From Dendrocalamus latiflorus (taxonomy: Eukaryota > Streptophyta > Magnoliopsida > Poales > Poaceae): DNA of 64,000 bases. The notes under the pieces are model-generated. The model saw nothing but the letters and a program-made list of their open reading frames with translations, ran no database searches and was not told the origin of the DNA. The translations under genes and the position numbers were made by a program. Shown here piece after piece: positions 1 to 10,600 of the stretch (positions are counted from its first letter, which is position 1; each line of letters starts with the position of its first letter). Where the stretch lies: positions 8,350,463 to 8,414,462 of the forward strand of contig CM029672.1 in the NCBI GenBank assembly GCA_017311315.1, read 5' to 3'.

Positions 1-1430
1 TTAACCGCTTTGATTGCATTGAAAAGTGCTGGCAACTGCAAGTACCCATCTTCCCAGTCCCCATATATCATCTTCCAGATGCGTTGCTTTGCCCTCCATA
101 CTTTTTAATACCTTATCTCGTATCCAAATTTCTCCTTAACAATCCTAGCAAGTGTCTTCACCTTCATATTGGGTTCTCCCTTTACTATGTGCCACAGTGA
201 CTTGGCAATAATGGCAGAGGTCAACTGTCGATGCTTCTGTTTGAGCTTTGCTTCGGCACAAGTGTGTGGGCCAATGATTCTTGTGATCTTGAACTTTCCC
301 GTGTCCTTCTGTTTCCTAGCACAAACCCTCCATTCACATGTTTCCTTCTCGCACACAACTGTGTACCTCCGCTCCACATAGGAATGCCTCACCTTGAATG
401 GCCTTTTACGAATCACTGAATACTCCTGCAGCCACCTTTTCAATGCAGACAAGTCCTCAAACAACATGCCCTTCTCAATTGTCATGCTTGACCCGGCCTC
501 AGGAGCATCTAGCAGCTCGTCATCCCTTCCTTCTGCATAAGCCTCATGGAATGCCTAAGATCGCTGAATTCATGAACTGATGGATCCCGGCCAGGGCAAT
601 AACGCCTGATCAGCTCAATATCACTTTCGGTCAGCTCTCCAAAAGGGCGGTCATCATCAGAATCAACGGCCCTTGCGATCTCGTAAGGCTCCAGATCATC
701 ACAAGTTGAACATCCACACTGTTGGAGTCCCTGCTGACTTCTTCAACGTTGCCAGATGGAGCAACGGGAGGAACACCCACATTATCAGGAATGTCTCCTG
801 CATCATAAGCACGAAAACGATGGGATTGAGACAAAAGAATGGACTGACGAGAAAAAGCTAAAGTGTTGCTCGACACTTACTGGGATGATTCTGGGTCACA
901 GGGATCTCCTGAGGGGCCGCCACGACATCATCAGTCCGACATTCAACTCGAACTGGTTGAGAAATCTGAACCTCGTTCGGGGCAGATAGAGCATCGGGCA
1001 CCTCAGGCACTTCTTCCACATCCACCGCAAGATCCGGTAATGGAGGGTCAAAGGGTGCCTGATCACCTAGTTCTGGTGAATAACCGTTAGGGGTGGGATC
1101 AATGGACACCTTCCGCACAACAAGGTCCAAACATTGGAACTCATTCCTCATAACCAATTTGACATATTTGTCCCACTGATCCTCACAACCAATTAAGATC
1201 AACCGCCTTAGAATTGTGTCTTTCGAACCGAAGTGAAGTAACCCCTCAACTGTGATGCTCTCCTCGTTTGCATGACAATGTAGCTCCTCCCGGGCCCTAG
1301 CAACCAACTCACTAAACGACGGCCGTTCACTGAATATCAGAGGCACCCTTTGCATTTCAACAAATCGAACATTTCCATAATCATCACTTGTCACACTGCC
1401 TCCATGATATAGGGTGACTATGTTGTCCAT
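1..1430 (-). pseudogene. MuDR/MULE transposase, 5' part, degenerate
   Basis: N-terminal portion of a plant Mutator-like (MuDR) transposase, running off the left edge. The start codon is at 1428-1430. The first exon (881-1430) has the PB1-like opening typical of these proteins (MDNIVTLYHGG, then a FGSKDT-containing stretch). A good donor (A|GTAAGT) follows at 880, and an acceptor before 797 continues the protein. Further on, 105-485 carries the MuDR DNA-binding/FAR1-like zinc region: a FKVRHSYVERRY stretch, CEKETCEWRVCARK, and a final H-x-C in GPHTC. Breaks: the reading frame shifts near 695 and again near 550, and there is a TAA at 105-107, after which the same frame continues as KVWRAKQ to the window edge. 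The catalytic domain lies outside the window. I infer a dead copy. Terminal inverted repeats were not identified. Confidence 0.8.
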
Positions 1431-2160
1431 CTAGTTCATACAGAAAACCAAACTTAATAATTTTAATCGAAATTTGATACTAGATAGTAACTAATAAGTA
1501 CCTAGTCACTAACTAAATGCTACCTAACTAACTGGCTGACTACCTAAGTACCTAAATTAACTAACTACTACACTATAATTGATGCTAATTAACTAACTAA
1601 ATTGCATAGTCAATTTTACCTGTCCGACGATGGTAGTGGACAAACCGGGCAATCCAAGAAGGTATCGTCACACAGTAATTCCTTCCCTCCTGCATACAAT
1701 CAATAAGTATGAGCTCATAACAAGCATCAGCAAATGAATATCTTCACAGCATCGTGTTGGTATGCCCTTGTCTTTCCAAAGAAACCTGGTCTCAAAATAA
1801 TTATGCACTCTTAATGGAACTTCCTCAGCTGTCTATGCATAACTAAATTTTTGTTAATAAGACATGCAATATACTTGGAGGTGCAAACTGCAAAGCAATT
1901 GATTAACCATCATGTTTTTCCATACTAAGTTATTATCCAGTTTCTTGTGTAAGATCATTTCAGGTGAAATCGCAGTAAATATGTTGCAAATCGAACCAAT
2001 TACAAAGTGTGATCATTGACACAATATAGACATGTCTAAAAGATCAATTTAATCACAAATATGGGATAATAATGAAAGAATAAAATCGTCAACCAGTCTA
2101 CATCTGCACATGAAATCAATTAACCTACTTACGCACCCAAATACAACCGTCAACTATACA
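1431..2160. other. AT-rich spacer upstream of the MULE gene
   Basis: No gene seen. At 1475-1600 there is a simple sequence built on CTAACTA/CTACCTA steps. The rest is unremarkable AT-rich DNA and may be the 5' flank of the MULE element. Confidence 0.4.
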
Positions 2161-2450
2161 CCGCGGCAGGGAGGCGCGCGGGCGGGCGGGGAGGCGCGCG
2201 GGCGGCCGGGGAGGCGGTGGGGCCCGGGGAGGCGGCGGCCGCGGCGTGGAGGCGGGCAGCCGGGGAGGCGGCGGGGCCCGGGGAGGCGGGCGGCCCGGGA
2301 GGCGGCGGCCGCGGCGGGGAGGCGCGCGGGCGGCCGCGTTGGGGACGCGGGCAGGCGGGGAGGCGGTGGGGGCTCGGCCGCCGGCGGGGACGCGGGCAGG
2401 CGGGGAGGGGAGGCGGCGGCGGGGAGGCGGGCAAGAGACAGGGAGAGGGA
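2161..2450. repeat. GC-rich GGGAGGCGG-type low-complexity block
   Basis: The plus strand is built from imperfect repeats of GGGGAGGCGG, GCGGGCGGGG and GGCGGCGGCC. Dense runs of three or more G separated by short spacers make this a strong candidate for G-quadruplex formation on the plus strand. Both strands stay open for over 100 codons, but the translations are only Arg/Gly/Ala or Pro/Ala runs, as expected from base composition, so I do not call a gene. Confidence 0.7.
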
Positions 2451-2522
2451 GAAATGAACGAATGCTCGAAAGAGACAGAGGGGGAAAGGAGAAGGCCGCG
2501 TGGGGCCCGCTGGCCAGAGCTC

Positions 2523-2686
2523 GGCGCCAATATCCACAGCGCTGAGCTCGGCGCCGTGACTAGTGGCGCCGAGGTACTTGCCACGTCGGCGCCACGCAGG
2601 CCGCCACGCTGACGCGGGCCTGGGACCTCAGCGCCATGGACCACGGCGCCGAGACGTGTTACCTCGGCGCCGTGGGTCACGGCGCC
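2523..2686. repeat. Clustered GGCGCC palindromes
   Basis: GGCGCC occurs at 2523, 2550, 2565, 2588, 2645, 2666 and 2681, mostly as TCGGCGCCGTG or its complement CACGGCGCCGAG in alternating orientation, with an AGCGCT core at 2538. Seven perfect six-base palindromes in 164 bp is far above chance. It lies between the MULE gene and an AT-rich stretch beginning near 2700, so it may be the subterminal region of that element. Confidence 0.65.
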
Positions 2687-2699
2687 GACCCCTAGGTCC

Positions 2700-4041
2700 A
2701 AAAACGGAATTAAAACTATCAGGGGTCTAAATGTGAATATTTTTCAAAAAAAGGGCTAAAATAGAAAAAATTCGGAACTTGGTACCAGTCCTACGAAGAG
2801 TAATGAGGCCGAAACTAGGCCCCAAACTGAATTCCGGAGGTCGGCCCAATTGGAACAGAATAGTTAAACACTATCTCTTTAAGAGAGACGGATTCTGAAT
2901 GTGTCTGTCACTAGGTAAATTCTGAACCAAATACAAAACAAAGTGAACAAATGCAGATCCTGATAATATGAACATAGTGTATGAAAATAATTAGATGATG
3001 GAAGCACGCGAGTTCGTTAAATCGCAACTATCATTAGTTCCATGCCTATCCAAACAAGGCGACCCGACCCTATCATTTACTTTCACTATGTATGTGGAAA
3101 TCCGGGGCCAAGGGAAAAGAAGCAAGAAACAACGAGTTTGGGGTAGAACTGATGGATGATTGCTTTTATTCTGTCCTTTTGATATCCCAATTCTTGGTAT
3201 AGTCAATGTGAACAGATGAGAACCATGCAAATAGTCAAGCGCACTTCCATGCACGAGGTACGAAGATATCACATATGAGATCGCATATATATAAAATGAT
3301 GATCGGCAATCAAGTATATACACTTCTTGAGTTAAAAAAAGTACATATATATGCTTCTCTTTTATTTTTTTTGCGGGATACATCTGTGTTAATTATATGC
3401 CTCTTGGCACGTCCTTAAAAAACTAAAATGTATACTTCTCTGCACAGCCTCAATTTTTCTTTTCTCTTCAAAAAGTATACAGAAGTAGGATTGATTAATT
3501 ATTGAGAGAGGTTCAGCACGCATGCATGCACATAAGACGGTGTTTAATTTAGTTTGCTGGTGTGACAGTATACCTAAACCTTATTTAAAAACGGACACGA
3601 GGTTTGCCTTCTATTAATTTACAGGAGGAGTTAAAAGAAGTGACATAAAGAAGAGTAAGGGGGCTTAAGGGTGGAAAGGACAGTAATTACCCACCCAACC
3701 GTTACCATATTGGCCGCGTGTCGCTTCCCGGTTGGGCGATTGGCTTTAGTCGCCCTCCCGTTGGGTGACTGGAGCCTATTTGTGTAAATAAATACTGTCG
3801 CGGGTATATCTCTATAATTTCAAATAAAAATAGATTATTCGTACAAAAAATTCATATACCGTGTATATGGATTATGGACAAGATTTCTCTTATTTCTGTA
3901 GAACATTGGCGTGCTCGTTAAGCGCCATATTGACAATTGACGCACGAAATTTCTTCAGTATCAGAATTAGAAAAGGCTACGATTTCATGCGATGCATTGC
4001 TGTTTGACAAGGGAATGGAGCTTACTCTGCCCGTCTCTCTC
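2700..4041. other. Intergenic DNA without a recognisable gene
   Basis: No conserved protein segment was seen on either strand. Near 3690-3775 there is a short segment with two versions of GGTTGGGCGA/GTTGGGTGAC, which looks like transposon-derived debris. The remainder is AT-rich and carries short random reading frames only. Confidence 0.4.
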
Positions 4042-4044
4042 TAA

Positions 4045-5219
4045 GAGCAACTCCAGCAGGGCCCCTGCTTGAGCCCTCAAACCTCATATTTGAGGGCTGA
4101 GGCAAAAATAGAGGTCCAGTAGGGTCCCTACTAGAGCCCTCAAAAGTAGGGGGCCCTCAAATCTCTCCCTCAAGCCCTCATTCCTGGGGGGTCTGGAGGG
4201 AGCCCCTATTTTTCTGTTTTGACGGTTTTCACTCGCGGGCATCGACAGTTCCGCGCCGCCGCCCGCCTTCGCCCGGTTCCTCTTCCCCTCCAACGGCCTG
4301 CCCCCGCCCAGATCTCGCCACCGCCCGGCAGCCCGCCCCTGCCCGGCCGCTCGTCTTCCCGCTCCCCGCTCCTCCGTCGACTCTCGGCCGGCGGTGGAGG
4401 AGAAAAGAGGCGCCGGTGGCCGAAGGGGTGGGGGAAAGAAGGGAGGTGTGTGCGAGCATGAGCAAGGTGGTAGAAGCTCACCTGAGCTACCGGTGCAGCC
4501 GGAAGGAGGCCGGGTTGAGCCGACGACGAGCACGGGCAACAGCGCGGGGAGGCGACCGTGGCGGGGGAGCTCGCGTGGCGGAGGACGCCGGCCGACGGTG
4601 GGGGAGGCTGCAGGGTGTCGGGGTGCGGCTCCCACCGAGCGGAATCGGTCCGGGATCGACCGATGGGGAGGCGGCGGTGGAAACCGCGGCGGCCAGCCGG
4701 GGGTGAGGAAGAGTCAGCCGGGGGTTGAAGGTGGGCGAGGGCGTCGTCGAAGAGGGCGAGGAGGTCGGAGGAGTGGGTGGCCGGCGGGAGGCGCGCGGCG
4801 AGGAGGGGAGCGTGGAGAGCGCGGCGGAGAGGGAGGGGCCCGAGCGGGGAGGGGAGCGTGGAGAGCGTGGCGGAGAGGAGCGTGGAGAGCGCGGCGGAGA
4901 GGGAGGGGCCCGAGCGGAGGCGGAGGGCGGGCGAGGCGAGGCGCGCGGCTGCGGCGGGGCGTGGGAGCGGGTGGGCTGAGAGGAGAGGAGGAGGCGCGGT
5001 GGACGAGCGGAGAGCGCACGGGTGGAGGAGAGGAGGGGTAGAGAAATTTGAGAATGACGAGTGGGCTCTACATGTCATTCTCAGTTGGAATGAATTTGAG
5101 GGCCCTGATTTGAGGGCTTCTGCTGGAGTTCAACTCAAAAAACAGGCCCCTCAAAAGTAGGGGGAGCCCTCAAATCAAAAGTAGAGGCTCTGATTTGAGG
5201 GCTTCTGCTGGAGTTGCTC
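4045..5219. mobile_element. PIF/Harbinger-type non-autonomous transposon, TSD TAA
   Basis: The left end is GAGCAACTCCAGCAG at 4045-4059, and the right end carries its exact inverse, CTGCTGGAGTTGCTC, at 5205-5219. The element is flanked by TAA at 4042-4044 and 5220-5222, the three-base TWA target duplication of the PIF/Harbinger superfamily. The copy is 1175 bp. It encodes no transposase. Its middle (about 4230-5040) is very G-rich on the plus strand and contains direct repeats of a GAGCGTGGAGAGCG-type unit near 4806, 4854 and 4879. The right terminal segment is partly duplicated (TGATTTGAGGGCTTCTGCTG near 5107 and again near 5191). Long Pro/Ser/Arg-rich frames across the GC-rich core are composition artefacts. 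Confidence 0.85.
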
Positions 5220-5222
5220 TAA

Positions 5223-5514
5223 CACGCCACGACCCAACATTCGGTAAAAGCCTAGCCCCCACGCTACTTAACTAGCCCCCACACGGGAAGACACACATAC
5301 TAGTACCTCGCTTAAAGCTTTGTCCTTGCTTCAACCAAGAAGGGTTAACCCAAAAATGTGATTTAAACTAACAAATATTACTAAACGTAAATGCTACTAA
5401 AGGAGTGTCACACACTACTTCCTTGTCTCCTTTACTTCTTGCTAATGGTTGATCGACGATGTTATTATTAAGATATGGGTAGACTATACTAGTATAATAT
5501 AATTTTTTTTACCA
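5223..5514. other. AT-rich spacer between transposons
   Basis: No gene or repeat boundary was recognised here. It separates the PIF/Harbinger element from the old LTR relic. Confidence 0.35.
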
Positions 5515-7655
5515 TGTAGATCAGGAAGCCATATGAGCACAAGATTGTAGACTATTGTCACTAGACGCGTAATGTAGTGAAAAAAGAGTTAGAGCAGCCC
5601 GGTCCAACATCGCACATGGTGATGTAGTGGAAGTAGTCTATCATCCAATATTCTTGATCGCCGATCATCTCCTCCAGCAGCTCCTCACATTCCTCATGTA
5701 TGTCACGGATATTCCTCGATTAGCGTAGCAACAACCGTAGCTACACCTCTATGGTATTTATAAGTTCAGGGATGGAACATTGTGCGCTGGTGTGCTAGTA
5801 TCAGTTTACACGGCAAGACCTTTGGGGGGTGGTGACTAGGGTTTTGGTAGGTGATGCGACATCTTCCCTAAAGTTCCACGTCTCCCCTTATAAAGAGTCT
5901 CTTTATTGGAACCCTATGTTAGGGGCCTATTAAAGTGCGAAGCCCATACGAATAATCCTATCCGAACTGTTTTGTTCCATTCGCAATGTATAGTCCCATG
6001 TTACAAGGATTCAATACACAAGCTTCAATTATTTGCAAAACACATTCGCAAATATAAGCCACATGCCAAGGAGAGCTAGAGCAAGTGAGGTTGAGCTATC
6101 AACACATGATGAGACTCAAGCTACTAGATATGGCACCCTCTTAATAGTACGACAACATATATTAGTAATCCGGTCTTCCAACCAAACACCAAGACCGGTA
6201 AAAACTAGAAATACATCCTTAACCCTAACTAGCCATACCTTAGCCTTGAGTCATAGTCTTGATATGCATCAACTCATAATGCATCTTTTACTTCAACTCC
6301 ATCAACATATGATGGATCTTTACTTGACTTGATGATCAATACATAATCATCTCCTCTTGGATATGCATCAACTCATAATGCATCTTGTTCTTGACTTGAT
6401 GATCTTCAATACATAAAGTTAACCCAAGTCTTCCTCATTTGTGGAACCTAGTATATTCATCCAACTCATGAAAATGTTAGTCTACAAAACAATTACCATT
6501 AATTACCAAATTTCACTATTAACATATAATGGAGAGATTAGGTTCTACAATCTTCTCTTTTTGGTAATTTATGATAATCTCAACAAATAATAAGAAAAAA
6601 ATTGAATTGTGAGTATACAACATATACCAATACTTATATACTTTAAGATAAGCTTTTAAAGTGAAGCTTACTTATCTGGTTGTCATTAATCATCCAACCA
6701 TTAACACATAATAGAAGAACTAGATAACAACCCGATTATGAGTATATATAAACTACACAAGCTATATATACTCAAGAATATGTTAAAGTAAAGATCGTTA
6801 ATATGTGGAAATGGAACTTGGATCAATATTAATGAAACCATAAAATATAGAGTGAACTCTATCTAAATATGTGAATATAAGAATGTATTATGAAAGCATA
6901 TGTACATATTTAAGTTTGACTTATTTGGTGAAGTTCATTCTATATTTTGGATATGAGGATTGCAATAAGATAAGAATGTGATGTTGAATACATACCTCTT
7001 ATGTTTTTCACCTTTTCATCCAAATAAAATTAAGCAATATCATAATCAATAAATATATTAGTCTCACAATTTTATTTATCATTATCACCAAAATCAACTT
7101 AATGGAGCTTTAACTTACAGAGGGGCTAGAGATATCTCTTCCGTTAAAGAGGAGGGCAAGTCATATTTTGATCGCTCATATTTCTCCATATGTTTTATAG
7201 TAAATCTGAAAGGTACCTTTATAACTACACAATTACGGAGTAGCACTTGAAAACCCTAAGTAAACTATTATACATGTAGAAAACAATGGCGATCTCAAAT
7301 CTAACGATCACATACACTATATATGAGTCCAACTAATAACATTTAAGAATATAACAATTCTCGTAGTGCCTCAAGATTGGTCAATCCAACATTATGTTCT
7401 TTAACATGTGTTCATATTATTGATTTGATATCTCATATTCATAATTCGTGAAATATGATCATCAATCAATACATATACTGATCTATAAATCAGAAGTGTC
7501 CTACATAATGATATAAGTCCATAAATATTTAGAATAGCATCATAACATGAATAAAGAGTTTCACGAACAAGTTACGTACTTATTAATCAATATAAATGAT
7601 AGTTTTTAAAAGGGACAAAATAATATATTATTCAATAGTTCATAAACATTAGTGG
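5515..7655 (-). mobile_element. Degenerate Copia LTR relic (family of 16978-18407)
   Basis: Read side by side, this stretch and the LTR at 16978-18407 share many blocks in the same order: a TCACTAGACGCG-type block (5560 vs 17020), an ACACCTCTAtGGTAT block (5740 vs 17163), a CTATCCGAA block (5960 vs 17393), and an extended match at 7110-7570 vs 17730-18200. The copy is longer because about 800 bp of AT-rich DNA sits at 6000-7090. That part contains a repeated ATGCATCAACTCATAATGCAT segment (about 6263 and 6363). The edges are approximate. No coding sequence adjoins, so it is either a solo LTR or a fragment. Orientation is inferred from the better copy. Confidence 0.6.
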
Positions 7656-8270
7656 CCACTTCTCATTTGGTTTTTTTTGTGGCTTTGGCTTATTTTTATT
7701 GTTTGGCATTGTAACCGGTTTATTTTGCATTGTAGTTGCTGGTGGTTTTTTGACGTAATTAAAATAAAAAAATAAAAAAGATTAGTCTATCACGGATAAT
7801 GCAAAGGAATTAAAAAAACAAAAAAGTCAAAAAATTATAAAAAACCTAAATTAAAAAAAATAGAAACTAAAAGTCTAACAAAAAATCGAAATGAGCAGGA
7901 CTACGTGTCGATGATTAACTTCTAGTCATATCACTAACAGTCGCAGTAGATTATTGCCTTTTGTACTGTAGTTTTTGTCGTCAGGATCGATTCGTAATGC
8001 AGTACGCAGTAAATTAATGCGTGGGGAAACAAATCGGTAGTACACAAGAGCATGTGTGTTGCACTGTTGCGGGAACGAAGAGTAAACGCTGCTCCTTTTA
8101 CAGTCAACCACTCAAGGATGGTTTGGGGGGGGGGGGGGGGGGCGGGAGGGGGCCTAAGGGGTGACCACCACAGCGAAGAAGTTAGTTTATTGCAGGGGAG
8201 ATTGAGAAGCTCGTGAACTTAGAAGCTCTCACAAACACTCAGGCTGCAAGTATACCTAAATCTTAACTAT
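7656..8270. other. AT-rich intergenic DNA with an 18-G run
   Basis: A/T homopolymer-rich sequence to about 7900, then an unremarkable stretch. A run of 18 G occupies 8125-8142, followed by CGGGAGGGGG. No gene was recognised. Confidence 0.4.
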
Positions 8271-8273
8271 TAA

Positions 8274-8650
8274 GGGTGTGTTTGGTTCATAGATGAAGCT
8301 TGTATCGTATATCCGGACTGAGTGGATGCAGGCTGAGTGGAATCGTATTTCAGAAAAAGAAGATGTTTGGTGAGGTTGCATGAGCGGATGTAAAAAAACT
8401 GAGATGCTGTTTAGTTGTCTGTATGAGCGGATGCAATCTACCAAACCTGAGAGGCTGACACGTGGGACCGCATAAGATACACTGCATCAACCCATCCAGG
8501 ATGGCCAGTGAAGCTCATTTTGAGCGTATCCACCCATCCAGGATGAGGGCGTATTTTTGCATCTGTTCATGCAGGCTGTATCCACTCATACAGGCAACCA
8601 AACAGGCTCTTTATCAGATTATACGGATCCACCAAGCCAGGAACACACCC
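8274..8650. mobile_element. Tourist-like MITE, TSD TAA
   Basis: The left end GGGTGTGTTTGG at 8274 is mirrored by AACACACCC ending at 8650, and TAA flanks both sides (8271-8273 and 8651-8653). Size (377 bp), three-base TWA duplication and terminal GGGTGTGTT are those of Tourist-type MITEs mobilised by PIF/Harbinger transposases. The interior also shows inverted symmetry: CCGGACTGAGTGGATGCAGG near the left, and GCAGGCTGTATCCACTCA near the right. Confidence 0.85.
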
Positions 8651-8653
8651 TAA

Positions 8654-9630
8654 GTAATGAACGTTCGCCGCCATGATCATAAGATTCGTCAGAACTGCCA
8701 AACATGACACTTGTCTGCATATTTTCGTCAGTCTCGTATATAATACGCTTCGTCAGGCAAGTACGTGCAAACCAACTTGACGAGGACGTGTTGATATTTT
8801 TGTACATGCGATTAATACAATGTATATGTCAGCATCGATCGAGCACGAAAAACAGTATGTACGTACACAAGGCGTTTCACCGATCACATGGGGACTGATA
8901 GTGAAGGGGCGGCCAAGAGGAACGATTGAGCTTAACAAATTTGTTAACTCCCCTAGCAGCCCATGCATGACCAAACAGACCCCACGTAGAGGTTTTGATC
9001 TAATGTAGTTTTTGATATTTTAGTCAATTTATAAAAATATCATTTTGGCTCCACCTTGCCCCCCCCCGGTGTGGCGATGTCCAGTGGCGACCGAGCACAA
9101 GCACATCAGCCGCTAGCTGAAGTGCCGAACTAACAAAGGTTCTTTTGAAAATACCTATTTGTTTTACTTATTATTCTACTTTGTAAGTTCTAAAAATACC
9201 AATTTGAGCACAACAACACTTGTTCTATTTATTATTCAATCTAGTTATCACTAAGAATTTCCATCGGTAAATGTAGATTTGTAGAGCACTAAAATATAAA
9301 AAAGAATAAAGACATAGTCTCTTTATAGAGTGCTCATTCTGCTCAAGTAAAAAAGTACTATGTCATTTAAACTTGTCTTAAGTTGTATCCTCATCGTTTA
9401 AATCTTAGCTCCGTTATTGATCAGTTAGTCGATTTTGACTGGTATTGTGTAAAAAAGATGTAATTTTGCAATAGATTTTTCAAGGAATACTGGTTTTGTG
9501 ATAGTCTGGTTAAAGTATACGGTAACTCCATAAAATTTACTCTTTAAAAACTGAAATTTCTGGAAGAATAGACCCCACAGAACACATGTACGTTGTTGTG
9601 TATAGAGTTCTGTCTCCGTCAGCCAACGTC
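8654..9630. other. Intergenic DNA, no gene recognised
   Basis: Only short random reading frames. A C-run lies at about 9058-9067. Nothing else could be supported. Confidence 0.4.
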
Positions 9631-9766
9631 GTGGTCCAGAAACGAGCGGTGGACCGGAGCGGAGGTAGGTAGGTGCATAGGTACAGTCGCACCCTTTCGT
9701 GGTCGAGAAACGAGCGGTGGACCGGAGCGGAGGTAGGTAGGTGCATAGGTACAGTCGCACCTTTTT
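9631..9766. repeat. 68-bp tandem duplication
   Basis: Two head-to-tail copies (9631-9698 and 9699-9766) beginning GTGGTC and containing AACGAGCGGTGGACCGGAGC and GTACAGTCGCACC. The period is 68 bp and the copies differ at very few positions, so the duplication is recent. No coding role is apparent. Confidence 0.8.
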
Positions 9767-10480
9767 TTTTTAAAAGTACATAGTAGGTATAGCATGTATA
9801 TGTATACATACATGGCCACATACATCATATTTGCATCGTAATTAGCATTTCAGCCTATAATTTGTAACTTGAGTTATGCGACCTTTTTATTAGTCTGTAC
9901 CTTGAATTATTTTATTAGACAACATTTTTTTAACCCCGCACCTCCATCCCAAAATTCCTCGCTCCGCTGCGGTGGCGGATGTAGGAGAGATGGTGGAGAG
10001 GCGAGGCGGCGGGACGGAAGTGCCTCACGAACGGCAAAGGAGCCATGGAACCTCGGATATGTGTCCACTGGACAGGGGAGGCAGCAACAGGGTGGAAGGA
10101 GGTAAGTGCGCAGAGGGGGAGAAGTGTCTGCTACAAGATGGAGACATGCGCAGTTGTGTTGTCAGCAATGAGGTAGCTTGTGTGTATTCAGCACAAAAAT
10201 GTGGGTTAGCTTGTCTAGTTTTGGCGTACATCACACGAGAAACTGCGGGTTTTCCCATCAGCTCAGAGTGTGATTTGAAGCGCCCTCGTACGGTTTAGAG
10301 CGCAATAATGCATGCATCTGTAGCTTTTTGTAGTATTGATTGATTTGAGTGAAAAGCAATAATGGGGACGATCCATTTCGGCCGAGTCCGCACCTCTCCT
10401 CCCATCTCCCCACCACCACAAGTTCCCGCACACAAGAAAACGGAGACGAGGCAAAAACTTCACACCAGTCCGGCCTGTCT
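9767..10480. other. Upstream region of the MATE gene
   Basis: No separate gene was recognised. The last 300 bp become GC-richer towards the MATE promoter, so part of this is probably its proximal regulatory region. Confidence 0.4.
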
Positions 10481-10486
10481 ATCTAA

Positions 10487-10494
10487 TATATAAA
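10487..10494 (+). promoter_or_regulatory. Probable TATA box of the MATE gene
   Basis: TATATAAA sits 107 bp before the chosen ATG at 10601, leaving room for a transcription start about 30 bp downstream and a short 5' leader. Confidence 0.6.
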
Positions 10495-10600
10495 CTCCGC
10501 ATCACACTCGTTGGTCGCCAGCCAGTGCCGAGCGGCGATCGATCGCGAGCGGCACCACCACCACACGCCACGAAAGGCAAGCTCCCCTCGGGCGGCCAAC

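Noticed and set aside
2150..2701. Long overlapping frames on both strands in GC-rich DNA
   Set aside because: Translations are Pro/Ala/Arg/Gly runs without domains, and several frames are open at once, which is the signature of base composition.
4206..5078. 290-codon minus-strand frame inside the PIF/Harbinger element
   Set aside because: Ser/Pro/Leu-rich low complexity, bounded by the transposon, with competing frames on the other strand.
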